From positions 62,001 to 126,000 of the forward strand of contig NZ_MAQW01000012.1 in NCBI RefSeq assembly GCF_001682855.1: a stretch of DNA of 64,000 nt, written 5' to 3'. The stretch is from Bacillus sp. FJAT-27264. GTDB lineage: Bacteria > Bacillota > Bacilli > Paenibacillales > Paenibacillaceae. The notes beneath the pieces are model-generated. The model worked only from the letters and a program-made list of their open reading frames with translations. It was not told where the DNA came from and did not search any database. Below are positions 16,186 to 24,202 of the stretch, one piece after another. Position 1 is the stretch's first letter. Each line of letters opens with the position of its first letter. The position numbers were made by a program, and so were the translations under genes.

Positions 16186-16779
16186 TTAGTATTTATGATT
16201 TAACAAGTAATGCAAGTTGTCTTTGACGGTAGGCCATTCTGAATCGAGAATGCTATAGATAACATTATCCAGCACGGTGCCGTTGGACCTCAGACGGTGA
16301 TTACGCAGTACGCCTTCCCTGACCCCACCGATCCGTTCAACAGCCCGCTGGGACCTTTGATTATTGCCGATCACTGAGAACTGTACGCGGACGAGTTCCA
16401 GTTCTTCGAAGCAGTAGTGAAGAAGCAGGGATTTGGACTCGGTGTTGACCCTCGTTCGCCAGTATTCCGGGGCGATCCAGGTGCAGCCAATTTCCGCGTT
16501 CCGGTGATTCACTTCCAGGTGATGAATACGGGTGGTGCCGATGATTTGATCGGTAGCCCTATCGAAGATAGTATAAGGAGCCTCTGTGCCATTTTCTTTG
16601 TTCGCGAGTGCGGTTAAAAGTAATTGGTCAATCTGCTCAGGCGTAGTGACTTGCCTCCAGGTATACTCCCAGATTGAAGGGCTTGCCAATACAGCAGTCA
16701 GCCCGGCAGTGTGACTTTTTTCCATTGGAACAAGCCGTATAGCTTCGCCTGACAGTTCATCAAGATGTGTAGGCCACAT
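16186..16779 (-). CDS. GNAT family N-acetyltransferase (RimJ/RimL-like)
   Basis: 197 residues. The layout is that of RimJ/RimL-type acetyltransferases: LVPMEKSHTAGL near the start, IGTTRIHHLEVNHRNAEIGCTWI in the middle, and the NNQRSQRAVERIGGVREGVLRNHR motif, where the last helix binds acetyl-CoA next to the family's usual N/R pattern. The usual pyrophosphate loop (Q/RxxGxG/A) is replaced by RTRVNTESKS, which is not a clear match; this is seen in several proteins of the group. Substrate is unknown. AGGGAG lies 13 bases before the ATG, somewhat far. Confidence 0.85.
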   Translation of the reverse strand: MWPTHLDELSGEAIRLVPMEKSHTAGLTAVLASPSIWEYTWRQVTTPEQIDQLLLTALANKENGTEAPYTIFDRATDQIIGTTRIHHLEVNHRNAEIGCTWIAPEYWRTRVNTESKSLLLHYCFEELELVRVQFSVIGNNQRSQRAVERIGGVREGVLRNHRLRSNGTVLDNVIYSILDSEWPTVKDNLHYLLNHKY

Positions 16780-16878
16780 GTGAATCCAACGCTCCCTTTG
16801 GTAAGATGATAGAACTTGAGAAAATGGTCTTCCAAGACCAAGTATGCTTTACCAATGGGCATGAAATCAACTAGTTTT

Positions 16879-17004
16879 TTATTCTACAAATTCCCTGTCA
16901 GAAGGCTGGAATTTCATCTCGGGAAATGATCCATTTCTTCCGTCGATCAACGCTCCGTCCGCCCCTTTTATTTCCTTGTTGAAGAAGTCCAGCACGTAGC
17001 CAGG
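16879..17004 (-). pseudogene. Remnant of a protein-coding gene (C-terminal 41 codons)
   Basis: On the minus strand a frame reads GYVLDFFNKEIKGADG, continues to PSDREFVE and stops at 16879. The composition looks like a real protein end. There is no plausible start or ribosome site; upstream the frame runs straight into the HAD terminator. This suggests that the 5' part of a gene was deleted. I do not recognise the family. Nothing else gene-like is seen in 16780-17058 apart from GGTCTTCCAAGACC (16826-16839), a palindrome in the upstream region of the GNAT gene. Confidence 0.3.
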
Positions 17005-17005
17005 T

Positions 17006-17035
17006 AAAAGAAAAAGAAGCCCATGTCGGGCTTCT
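17006..17035 (-). terminator. Terminator of the HAD hydrolase gene
   Basis: AGAAGCCC (17015-17022) pairs with GGGCTTCT (17028-17035); on the minus strand TTTTTCTTTT follows. It lies 24 bases past the HAD stop. Confidence 0.85.
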
Positions 17036-17058
17036 CGCTTCTCTACACAATATACGGG

Positions 17059-17742
17059 TTAGGCTCCGCTAACGGTCTGAGCCTCACGAATCCGAGCAAT
17101 AATCTCCCCAACCTCTTCCACCCGGCTGGCGATATGATCTGCTCCGGCACTTCTCAGCTCTTCTTCTTGACCATATCCGAACAGAACGCCAATAGATTCC
17201 ACGCCGCAACCGATAGCCCCGATAATATCATGCTTCCGGTCACCGATCATCACCGCTTGCTCTGGAGCGATATCGTTCTGATCCAGAACGTATTGGATCA
17301 CTTCCTGCTTCTTGGAACGTGTTCCGTCCAGGTTGCTGCCCACGACATGCTTGAAATAAGAGGCTAATCCGTAATGCTCGATAATCTGCTCGGCAAACAC
17401 GGTCGGCTTGGAGGTAGCCACATAAAGACTATATCCTTGCTCTTTCAAACCTTCTAGTAGTTCAGGAATCCCTGGAATAACGGCGTTCTCGAACTTACCA
17501 ATCGTGCTGTAGCGCTCACGGTAGAGCTCAACGGCCCGGCGGGCCTTGTCCTCTGAGAATCCATTCAATTCGATAAATGAATCGTATAATGGCGGTCCGA
17601 TATAGGGAAGCAGCGTATCCAGATCATCGATTTGATTGTCCAGCTGGTTCAGGGCGTAAGCCACACTCTTCGTAATTCCCTCTTTCGGATCGGTTAACGT
17701 ACCGTCCAGATCAAACAAAATACTTTGCAATGTTCTGCTCAC
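17059..17742 (-). CDS. HAD-superfamily hydrolase (phosphoglycolate phosphatase-like)
   Basis: 227 residues with all four HAD motifs: FDLDGTLTDP (nucleophile Asp near residue 10), VATSKP (motif II), the Lys of SKKQEVIQYVL (motif III) and IGDRKHDIIGA (motif IV). The cap after motif I is helical, so it belongs to subfamily I-A, like Gph/PpaX phosphatases. Substrate unknown; such enzymes act on phosphorylated sugars, phosphoglycolate or nucleotides. Start is GTG 17742 with AAGGAG 9 bases upstream. It lies 48 bp after msrA on the same strand, so the two may be cotranscribed. Confidence 0.9.
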   Translation of the reverse strand: MSRTLQSILFDLDGTLTDPKEGITKSVAYALNQLDNQIDDLDTLLPYIGPPLYDSFIELNGFSEDKARRAVELYRERYSTIGKFENAVIPGIPELLEGLKEQGYSLYVATSKPTVFAEQIIEHYGLASYFKHVVGSNLDGTRSKKQEVIQYVLDQNDIAPEQAVMIGDRKHDIIGAIGCGVESIGVLFGYGQEEELRSAGADHIASRVEEVGEIIARIREAQTVSGA

Positions 17743-17790
17743 ACCTTCAAACTCCTTCCGAAATAGACAACGTATACTACAACTATTTGA

Positions 17791-18303
17791 TTACCAGTGC
17801 TTCTCGATGAAGGTGTCCCGACCAGACTGCTCCCGGTCCTCCTTGTAATGCTTAGGGTTCTTCTTATGATAATCCTGGTGGTACTCCTCCGCACGGTAGA
17901 AGACGGGGGCCGGCAGAATCTCTGTCACAATAGGTCCTTCAAATCGGCCGCTGGCAGCCACATCAACCTTGGAAGCTTCTGCCGCCAGACGTTGTTCCTC
18001 ATTATAATAGAAAACCGCTGTCCGGTACTGGGAGCCACGGTCCTGAAATTGACCTCCGTCATCCGTTGGATCGATCTGTGGCCAGAACAGCTCAAGCAGC
18101 CTTTCATATGGGAATAGCGCGGGGTCGAACGTAATCTGTACAACCTCGTAATGGCCTGTCTCTCCTGTCTTGACCTCTTCGTAAGTAGGATTAACCGTCT
18201 GTCCGCCAGCGTATCCCGAGACGATACCGTGAATGCCCGGCAGCTCTTCAAAAGGGGTTACCATGCACCAAAAACATCCTCCAGCAAACATAGCTTGTTC
18301 CAT
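17791..18303 (-). CDS. msrA: Peptide-methionine (S)-S-oxide reductase
   Basis: 170 residues. MsrA repairs oxidised methionine. The hallmark GCFWC places the catalytic Cys at residue 10. GIVSGYAGG, VQITFDP, GSQYRTAVFY and YHQDYHKKNP follow in the family order. It has no fused MsrB domain. A candidate SD AGAGAGG lies 10 bases before the ATG. Located upstream of the HAD gene on the same strand, so the pair may form an operon with the small membrane protein gene upstream. Confidence 0.95.
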   Translation of the reverse strand: MEQAMFAGGCFWCMVTPFEELPGIHGIVSGYAGGQTVNPTYEEVKTGETGHYEVVQITFDPALFPYERLLELFWPQIDPTDDGGQFQDRGSQYRTAVFYYNEEQRLAAEASKVDVAASGRFEGPIVTEILPAPVFYRAEEYHQDYHKKNPKHYKEDREQSGRDTFIEKHW

Positions 18304-18411
18304 AATTATAATTCCTCTCTCTATACAGTCATGTATCTACTTAATATTAAAGACACATTTAACAGCTGAGGTCAATATGGATCAAGCTACATGCTGGATG
18401 GTTTACGTAGA

Positions 18412-18531
18412 CTAGGAATCTGTCGGTTGAGTAGAAAGTGTCTCGATGTCGGTGGAGCCAAAGAAAAATAATCCAAACAATATAAAAAAAATAACCCACA
18501 TCCCAAAATCCGGCCCAACAGATTCGCTCAT
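18412..18531 (-). CDS. Small single-pass membrane protein, 39 residues
   Basis: Frame MSESVGPDFGMWVIFFILF continues GLFFFGSTDIETLSTQPTDS. It has one hydrophobic helix (about residues 11-26) with short polar ends. AAGGAG lies 10 bases before the ATG. A second ATG (18536) three bases from the SD opens another frame of about 58 codons, less like a protein. No family is recognised; small one-helix proteins of this kind are common in spore formers. Below common annotation size limits, so easily missed. Confidence 0.55.
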   Translation of the reverse strand: MSESVGPDFGMWVIFFILFGLFFFGSTDIETLSTQPTDS

Positions 18532-18582
18532 TACTCATCTGCTCCTTAGCTTGTAATTAGCTTGCCTGTGTCTTCATCCCTT

Positions 18583-18912
18583 CTAGCCTTTTTGGCTCTT
18601 CTGCGTAAAGGCTTGAAGTACCTCGTCGATCGTCATATCGCCATTGTCGTTAAGAAACTTCACCATGTTGTCCACATTGGTGTTCTTAATCAGCGTTTTA
18701 TATTTACCAGTCAGCCCGACAAGCAGCGTGGCTTGCTTGAATATAGTTACCGAATCTACATTCAGCTTCCCGGTTAAAAGTAAGGCTGCAACAATGATCT
18801 CCAAGTTCTTTCCACCATTAAGGAGTGCCTGAATGGAACGGTCCGCGCTTGCTCCATTCTTCGATCTGCTAGATGAAACCGTTGTTTTTTTGTTCCTTCC
18901 AGGGGAAGCCAT
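18583..18912 (-). CDS. Conserved-looking small protein, unknown function
   Basis: 109 residues. The first 25 are basic and Ser-rich and probably disordered (RNKKTTVSSSRSKNGAS). The rest is helical with a hydrophobic core (NLEIIVAALLLTGKLNVDSVTIF; LLVGLTGKYKTLIKN) and ends in an acidic helix. No signal peptide. GGGAGG lies 6 bases before the ATG, a strong sign that it is real. I do not recognise the family. It stands alone in its strand context, 51 bp upstream of the 39-residue membrane protein gene. Confidence 0.6.
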   Translation of the reverse strand: MASPGRNKKTTVSSSRSKNGASADRSIQALLNGGKNLEIIVAALLLTGKLNVDSVTIFKQATLLVGLTGKYKTLIKNTNVDNMVKFLNDNGDMTIDEVLQAFTQKSQKG

Positions 18913-19008
18913 AGTAATCCTCCCGCCTCTTTAATGAATGTAATATGCTGGTTCTCCATCTGTTATCTTATTCCTATAGGGTGGTTTCGGTTACTGGGCT
19001 TATACAAT

Positions 19009-19041
19009 GAAGCAGGCCGCGAAATATCGCGGCCTGCTTCA
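19009..19041 (-). terminator. Perfect hairpin ending the sugar operon
   Basis: TGAAGCAGGCCGCGA (19009-19022 with its first base) and its complement to 19041 make a stem of about 15 bp with an AATA loop. On the minus strand only TTGTAT follows, so termination may be partial. It lies 36 bases past the last oxidoreductase stop. Confidence 0.6.
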
Positions 19042-19076
19042 TACGTGTCGATATAGTTATAAAATCATGTATCCTT

Positions 19077-20087
19077 CTATGATCTGGCGTTAGATGAGCT
19101 GTAAATATCCTTCGCCAGCCGCATCGCCTTGAAGCCCTCTTCACCGTCAATCCAGAATTTACGATCCTCACGGATATGGCTATAGAAGTCCTCAATCAAT
19201 CGGAAGTGTCCAGTGCCCCAGTAGGATTTAGCTCCAGCGGCTTTGGTGGCCGGTTCACATAAGAGTGTCTCTTGATCGTCCTTCCAGAGATACAGACAAT
19301 CCCGGCGCTGCAGGAGTGTCCCTTGCTCGAACACCACTTCCAGCTCTACTGGTGAATTGACCAGATAAGCGTTCGTTCCGTAGAAAAGCCCCCTAGCTTC
19401 ATTACTGAAATCTATGCACGCATGTGCGGTGTCCTCAACCTCAATGACGCCGTCCAGGACATCCGTCGTTACACTTCCCCGTACCGAGCGAATCTCTCCC
19501 CCGAACCATTGCAGGAGATCCAGCGTATGAATCGTCTGATTCATGAGGACTCCTCCGCCCTCCGTCGCCCAGCGGCCTCTCCAGTTGCTGGACTGATAAT
19601 AGGCTTCGTCCCTGTGCCAAGTGACTACGCCTTTCAGGCAGAGCAGCCGGCCCAGCTCGCCGGATTCGATGGTTTGCTTGATGCGCACGGACGGGTCATT
19701 GTAGCGATTCTGAAACACTACGCCTAGCTGCCCTTTACTGCTGGCCGCTGCCTCCAGCATGCGCTGAGCAGCATCCAGCAGTGCAGCCAGCGGCTTTTCG
19801 GTCAGTACATGCTTGCCAGCTCGCAGCAGTTCTATGGCCATATCCGCATGCAAGTAGTGCGGGGTACATAAATGAACCACATCAATATCATCTCTATCGA
19901 TGATGGTTCGATAATCAGTAGTGGACATACAGCCGTATTCCCGACCTGCCTGTTCGGCCTTGAAGGGATCACTGTCCACAACAGCAAGCAGCTCCACGCC
20001 CTGAAGCTCAACCAGTGCCTGGGCATGCAGCGGGAAAATTGCACCACAGCCAATAATCGCTGCGCCAAGCTTTTTCGTATTTTGCAT
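19077..20087 (-). CDS. Gfo/Idh/MocA family oxidoreductase, gene 4 of the sugar operon
   Basis: 336 residues. N-terminal Rossmann fold with AAIIGCGAIFPLHAQAL binds NAD(P); TEKPLA is the conserved EKP motif with the catalytic Lys; the C-terminal alpha/beta half carries GGGVLMNQTIHTLDLLQW, where the His is the probable proton-transfer residue. Family members oxidise sugars or inositols. The ATG at 20087 has GGAAGGA about 10 bases upstream, while the longer frame to 20171 would overlap the previous gene. Last gene in a four-gene operon of related enzymes, so a role in a shared catabolic route is likely. Confidence 0.9.
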   Translation of the reverse strand: MQNTKKLGAAIIGCGAIFPLHAQALVELQGVELLAVVDSDPFKAEQAGREYGCMSTTDYRTIIDRDDIDVVHLCTPHYLHADMAIELLRAGKHVLTEKPLAALLDAAQRMLEAAASSKGQLGVVFQNRYNDPSVRIKQTIESGELGRLLCLKGVVTWHRDEAYYQSSNWRGRWATEGGGVLMNQTIHTLDLLQWFGGEIRSVRGSVTTDVLDGVIEVEDTAHACIDFSNEARGLFYGTNAYLVNSPVELEVVFEQGTLLQRRDCLYLWKDDQETLLCEPATKAAGAKSYWGTGHFRLIEDFYSHIREDRKFWIDGEEGFKAMRLAKDIYSSSNARS

Positions 20088-20116
20088 GGTTCGCTCGTCC
20101 TTCCGCGCTGCCAGCG

Positions 20117-21205
20117 CTAACGTAATTGGTCCGGCGTCAGATTGACTGCCTGAGCCTGGGCTGTGAGACACAGCTCTGCTGCCTTGAAGGCATGCTCCTG
20201 AGTCATGGCCAGCTCGGTCCGGTTCAGAACATCCAGGATCAGCTCACCGAAGAATGGAAAACCAACCTTGCCTGCGACATGCTCGTAATGCTCACCCTCC
20301 GCATCGGCCCAGAAGACGTGATCCCCGCTGTTAGAACGGCCCAGATCAGTGTATTTGCGCAATTCAATATACCCTTCCGTCCCGAGGATCATCGTTCGTC
20401 CATCGCCCCATGTGCCTAGGCCCTCCGGGGTGAACCAGTCTACACGGAAATACTGGGTAGCACCGTTATCGCCGACAAGCGTCGCATCACCGAAGTCTTC
20501 CAGCTCCGGATAATCGGCATGATTGTAATTGGCTACTTTGCTGTGCAGCACTTTGGCAGTTTGGCAGCCAGCATAATAAAGAAATTGCTCAATTTGGTGG
20601 CTGCCGATGTCACAGAGAATCCCCCCATACTGCTGTCGTTTGAAGAACCAGTCCGGACGACTAGGCGCGTTAAGACGATGAGGTCCCATACCGATAACTT
20701 GAAGCACCCGTCCAATGCGACCATCACGGATCAGTTGCCCGGCATAGACTGCACTTTCCACATGCAGCCGTTCGCTGAAGTAGACCATGTACTTCTGCCG
20801 GGTCCGTTCCGCCTGAACGCGGGCAGCTGCCAGTTGCTCCAGGGTTGTGAACGGTGTCTTATCTGTGAAGTAGTCCTTGCCATGCGCCATGACCTTCATC
20901 CCGAGCGCTGCACGCTCCGAAGGGATCGCAGCGGCGGCAACGAGATGAACCGCAGCATCCTCCAGAATTTCTTCCGCTGATCGGGCAGCCTTTACGCCTG
21001 GATAGGTGTCCAAGAAGACCTTCACTTTAGCGGGATCAGGATCATACACCCATTTCAGCTGTGCCCCTGCTTCGATCAAACCGTTGCACATCCCGTAGAT
21101 ATGACCGTGGTCCAGTGCTATTGCTGCAATAACGAATTCTCCTGCCCCCACCACCGGCTTGGCTTCGTGGCGAGGGGCGTAATTCATCCCATCCTTGCGA
21201 TTCAT
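20117..21205 (-). CDS. Gfo/Idh/MocA family oxidoreductase, gene 3 of the sugar operon
   Basis: 362 residues. After about 25 residues comes VIAAIALDHGHIYGMCNGLI, a variant dinucleotide-binding loop without the classic GxGxxG. The EKP motif is replaced by TDKTPFTTLEQL, and the catalytic region reads GGILCDIGSHQIEQFLYY. A reduced cofactor site is possible, but other family members share such changes. GGGAGG lies 6 bases before the ATG. Its start overlaps the stop of the upstream isomerase gene (ATGA), so the two are coupled. Confidence 0.85.
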   Translation of the reverse strand: MNRKDGMNYAPRHEAKPVVGAGEFVIAAIALDHGHIYGMCNGLIEAGAQLKWVYDPDPAKVKVFLDTYPGVKAARSAEEILEDAAVHLVAAAAIPSERAALGMKVMAHGKDYFTDKTPFTTLEQLAAARVQAERTRQKYMVYFSERLHVESAVYAGQLIRDGRIGRVLQVIGMGPHRLNAPSRPDWFFKRQQYGGILCDIGSHQIEQFLYYAGCQTAKVLHSKVANYNHADYPELEDFGDATLVGDNGATQYFRVDWFTPEGLGTWGDGRTMILGTEGYIELRKYTDLGRSNSGDHVFWADAEGEHYEHVAGKVGFPFFGELILDVLNRTELAMTQEHAFKAAELCLTAQAQAVNLTPDQLR

Positions 21206-21978
21206 TGGGATCCTCCCTGAAGATAGCTCTGCAAATACTTAAGACTGATGCTCACACTCTCGAATGGATCACGGCGACATGCATCCTGCTCGACTACATA
21301 CCACTCCACACCCGTCGCACGGCAGGCCTCAATAATCCCCTTATAGTTCATGTTTCCTTCGCCCAGCTCGGCAAAGGTCTGCCTTCTCTCCACGATGGCC
21401 ATATCCTTAAGGTGAACGACTCCCATCCGTCCCTTTACCTTATGGGTCCATTCGATAGGATCACCGCCACCCGCTTGCACCCAGTACAAGTCCAGCTCCA
21501 GGCCGAAGTCCGGCGCGGAATCGTTCAGGAGGATCTCCATTCCCGTTACTCCATCCACCCGTTCAAATTCAAAATCATGATTATGATAGATAAATTGCAG
21601 TCCATATTCTTCCTTCAGACGACGGGCAATCTCCGAAGCCTGCCGCGTAAACGTCCGGTACCCTTCCTGGCTGGTACGATAATGATCCGGCAGCCCGCCA
21701 AGACCGATATACTTACAGTCCCATAGCTGATGCTCGCGGGCCAGAGCGTCCAGATCATTTTCCAAGCGGTCCCAAGAAACATGAGTAGCACAGATTTTGA
21801 GGCCGCTCTCGTCGGCGTATTCCTTCACTTTTACCGGATCAATCGGTCCGATCCCAGACACTTGGACAGCAGTATAACCGATGGCCGCCACCTTCTGAAA
21901 AGTTGTTCTGAGTTCATCCGGTGTTTGGGTAAAATCTCTTAAGGTGTACATCTGCAATGCTATATTGGAATGTTGCAT
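21202..21978 (-). CDS. Sugar phosphate isomerase/epimerase (xylose isomerase-like TIM barrel)
   Basis: 258 residues of the AP-endonuclease-2/IolE-like TIM-barrel family. Candidate metal ligands include the His and Glu/Asp of IYHNHDFEF, the Asp of ELDLYWVQAGG, the HLKD motif near 180, and the Glu of ELGEGNMNY. Members isomerise or epimerise keto sugars or inosose. AGGAG lies about 10 bases before the ATG. It is the second gene of the operon, joined to the next by ATGA overlap, which fits a pathway with oxidation, isomerisation and reduction of a sugar or cyclitol. Confidence 0.88.
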   Translation of the reverse strand: MQHSNIALQMYTLRDFTQTPDELRTTFQKVAAIGYTAVQVSGIGPIDPVKVKEYADESGLKICATHVSWDRLENDLDALAREHQLWDCKYIGLGGLPDHYRTSQEGYRTFTRQASEIARRLKEEYGLQFIYHNHDFEFERVDGVTGMEILLNDSAPDFGLELDLYWVQAGGGDPIEWTHKVKGRMGVVHLKDMAIVERRQTFAELGEGNMNYKGIIEACRATGVEWYVVEQDACRRDPFESVSISLKYLQSYLQGGSQ

Positions 21979-22007
21979 AGGGAAATCATCTCCTGAATGT
22001 TAGTTGA

Positions 22008-23174
22008 TTAGTGCGTTCCTTTGACATCGAGTGTCTTGTTCCCGGCTGCTGCTTTTTGAAAAGTAGAACTTTCGATCTTCTCGGTCAGCTTCTCATGGAA
22101 TAGCTCAGCATCGATAGGAAGCTCCACCCAATTGTCGGTCCAAGAAGATAAATACATTGCATTGGATAGCGTCAGACCACGGATGCCTTCCTCTCCCGGA
22201 GCCAGCAGCGGCTCATCGTGCAGGATCGCACGGGTGAAATTCCGCAGAATGCCATTATGCTGATCACCGCCGCCCGGCTCCACCGGAATCTCGCATTTCC
22301 AGCTTTCCGGCGCGCCGAAGCCTTCTTCGAATTCAGCATTAAATTTCGGCTCAGGGGTGCGTAGCCGCCAAAAGGTCAGGCTGCCGTTCTCGACCACTAT
22401 TTTCCCATTGTCGCCTGTGATCTCGAAACGGTTCGTTCCCGGCGCTTCTCCTGTTGTCGTAATGAACAGGCCAGTCGCCCCGTTCTCATATTCAACATAA
22501 GCGGTTACATCATCTTCGACCTCAATGTTCCGGTACTTGCCGAAATGACAGAAGGCACGCACACGCTTCGGCATCATGCCGGTCGTCCATTGCCACAAAT
22601 CGAGCTGATGCGGGTCCTGATTCAGCAGCACACCGCCGCCTTCCCCGCCCCAAGTCGCCCGCCAGCCGCCGGAGTTATAGTAACTCTGCGTTCTATACCA
22701 GTCCGTAATGATCCAGTTGGTACGGCGGATTTCACCAAGCTCACCGGATTGGATCAGGTCTCTTAGCTTCTGGTAGAGCGGGTTCGTACGCTGGTTATAC
22801 ATAATTCCGAACTTCAGCTCGGGATGAGCCGCAGCCGTTTCATTCATTTCTTGCACAGCCTTGGTGTAGACGCCTGCCGGCTTCTCAATCAAGGTATGGT
22901 ACCCTGCGTTCAGCGCCTCAATCGCCAGCGTCGGGTGGTCGTAATGCGGTGTGGCGATGAGTACAGCATCCACAGTCTTCGCTGCAAACAGCTCTGCTGG
23001 GGTGCTATAATGCTTCACCGTTTCCGGTAAATGTTCTCCGGCCCACTCCAGACGTTCCGGACTGATATCACAGACTGCCGCCAGCTCCGCGCCTTTGATC
23101 TCACTCAATAGATTGATTGCATGAGCCCGGCCCATGTTCCCTACTCCAATAATCCCATAACGTACGGTTGTCAT
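22008..23174 (-). CDS. Gfo/Idh/MocA family oxidoreductase, gene 1 of the sugar operon
   Basis: 388 residues. VRYGIIGVGNMGRAHAINLL is the NAD(P) loop, IEKPAGVY the EKP motif, and GGEGGGVLLNQDPHQLDLWQW the substrate side with the conserved His. The longer C-terminal tail (KIESSTFQKAAAGNKTL) is unusual and variable. It is the first gene of the operon and divergent from the AraC gene, with 161 bp between them, so the AraC protein probably controls it. Substrate cannot be named from the sequence; scyllo-inositol, glucose-type sugars and uronates are candidates. Confidence 0.9.
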   Translation of the reverse strand: MTTVRYGIIGVGNMGRAHAINLLSEIKGAELAAVCDISPERLEWAGEHLPETVKHYSTPAELFAAKTVDAVLIATPHYDHPTLAIEALNAGYHTLIEKPAGVYTKAVQEMNETAAAHPELKFGIMYNQRTNPLYQKLRDLIQSGELGEIRRTNWIITDWYRTQSYYNSGGWRATWGGEGGGVLLNQDPHQLDLWQWTTGMMPKRVRAFCHFGKYRNIEVEDDVTAYVEYENGATGLFITTTGEAPGTNRFEITGDNGKIVVENGSLTFWRLRTPEPKFNAEFEEGFGAPESWKCEIPVEPGGGDQHNGILRNFTRAILHDEPLLAPGEEGIRGLTLSNAMYLSSWTDNWVELPIDAELFHEKLTEKIESSTFQKAAAGNKTLDVKGTH

Positions 23175-23277
23175 AATGGATCACTTCCCTGTTCATAAGT
23201 ATGACTTGAGAATATACCGGACAACGGAAAGTGAACATGCCAGGAATTAAGATTCTTTTGTAAATAAATAAGATACA

Positions 23278-23306
23278 TTAGATAAATCAACAATAATCGC
23301 TATAAT
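23278..23306 (+). promoter_or_regulatory. Promoter of the AraC regulator gene
   Basis: TTAGAT (23278-23283), 17-bp spacer, TATAAT (23301-23306), 30 bases before the start. The divergent operon promoter must lie in 23175-23277, but I could not fix it. Confidence 0.5.
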
Positions 23307-23338
23307 GGATTTAGAACGCTTTCACAAGGAGCCTGATG

Positions 23339-24166
23339 ATGAATACCCCTCCCAATCTTACAAGCGGTATGCTGGAGAATTTGAGTGTCAACGTATCCTA
23401 TGCCCAGGTCAGTACCAAATATCCCGGCTGGAACCGGACCAATGAGACTCCCTCCTTTGGCCGGTTCTATTACATAGACAAGGGCGAGGGCAAGGTCGTG
23501 CTTAACGGCATGACTTACTATCCTAAACCCGGGCAACTGATGATTATGCCGGCAGGTACAACACAGACCACGGATACGTCTCGTGAAAATCCATACACCC
23601 GCTATTACTGTCATTTCGATGCCCGTATCGGGGAATGGCCGCTGTTCCATGCCGCAGGTAAGCTGTACATTAGCGATGCGCCGGACCGGGATGCTGTACG
23701 GAAGATTTTTACCGAGATGATTGCCAATTTCCACCGTAATGATTTTTTCTCCAAAATGCGTACCCAGGCTTCGCTAATGAATCTCTTGGCCCTTTGTCTC
23801 GAATCTGGCGGATATCAGGACTTCATGAAAGAATTTATCATGACTGGGGATCAGGGTAAGCTAGCGAGTGTCCTCAATTTCATTGATGAACGTCTGAACT
23901 GGCCGCTGGAGGTTGAAGATCTCGCCGAGATTGTGCATTTGCATCCGAATTACTTTATTCCTTATTTCAAAAAATTCGTGGGGGTCCCTCCCATGCAGTA
24001 TGTCCAGCTCAAACGGATGGAGTATGCCAAGCGGCTTCTCTCCTATTCAGATTCCAGCATCTCCAGCGTCGCCGAGCAGGTCGGGATGGAGCTGGCGCAC
24101 TTCTCCAAAAGCTTCAAGAAAAATACGGGAGTCTCTCCCTCCGCTTACCGAATCAGTACCAAATAA
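23339..24166 (+). CDS. AraC family transcriptional regulator with N-terminal cupin
   Basis: 275 residues. The N-terminal 130 form an AraC-type sugar-binding cupin (FGRFYYIDKGEGKVVLNGMTYYPKPGQLMIMPAG). The C-terminal 100 hold two helix-turn-helix units: LEVEDLAEIVHLHPNYFIPYFKKFVGVPPMQYV, then SSISSVAEQVGMELAHFSKSFKKNTGVSPSAYR. ATG 23339 is preferred because AAGGAG is then 7 bases upstream; ATG 23336 gives only 4. Divergent from the oxidoreductase operon and followed by the SDR gene, so it is the likely regulator of both, responding to a sugar ligand. Confidence 0.9.
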   Translation: MNTPPNLTSGMLENLSVNVSYAQVSTKYPGWNRTNETPSFGRFYYIDKGEGKVVLNGMTYYPKPGQLMIMPAGTTQTTDTSRENPYTRYYCHFDARIGEWPLFHAAGKLYISDAPDRDAVRKIFTEMIANFHRNDFFSKMRTQASLMNLLALCLESGGYQDFMKEFIMTGDQGKLASVLNFIDERLNWPLEVEDLAEIVHLHPNYFIPYFKKFVGVPPMQYVQLKRMEYAKRLLSYSDSSISSVAEQVGMELAHFSKSFKKNTGVSPSAYRISTK

Positions 24167-24202
24167 TTTATAAATCCTATAACATGACAAGGAGCGATTC
24201 TT

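Noticed and set aside
23300..23734. 144-codon minus-strand ORF opposite the AraC gene
   Set aside because: Covers the AraC start and has no SD; the AraC gene is complete.
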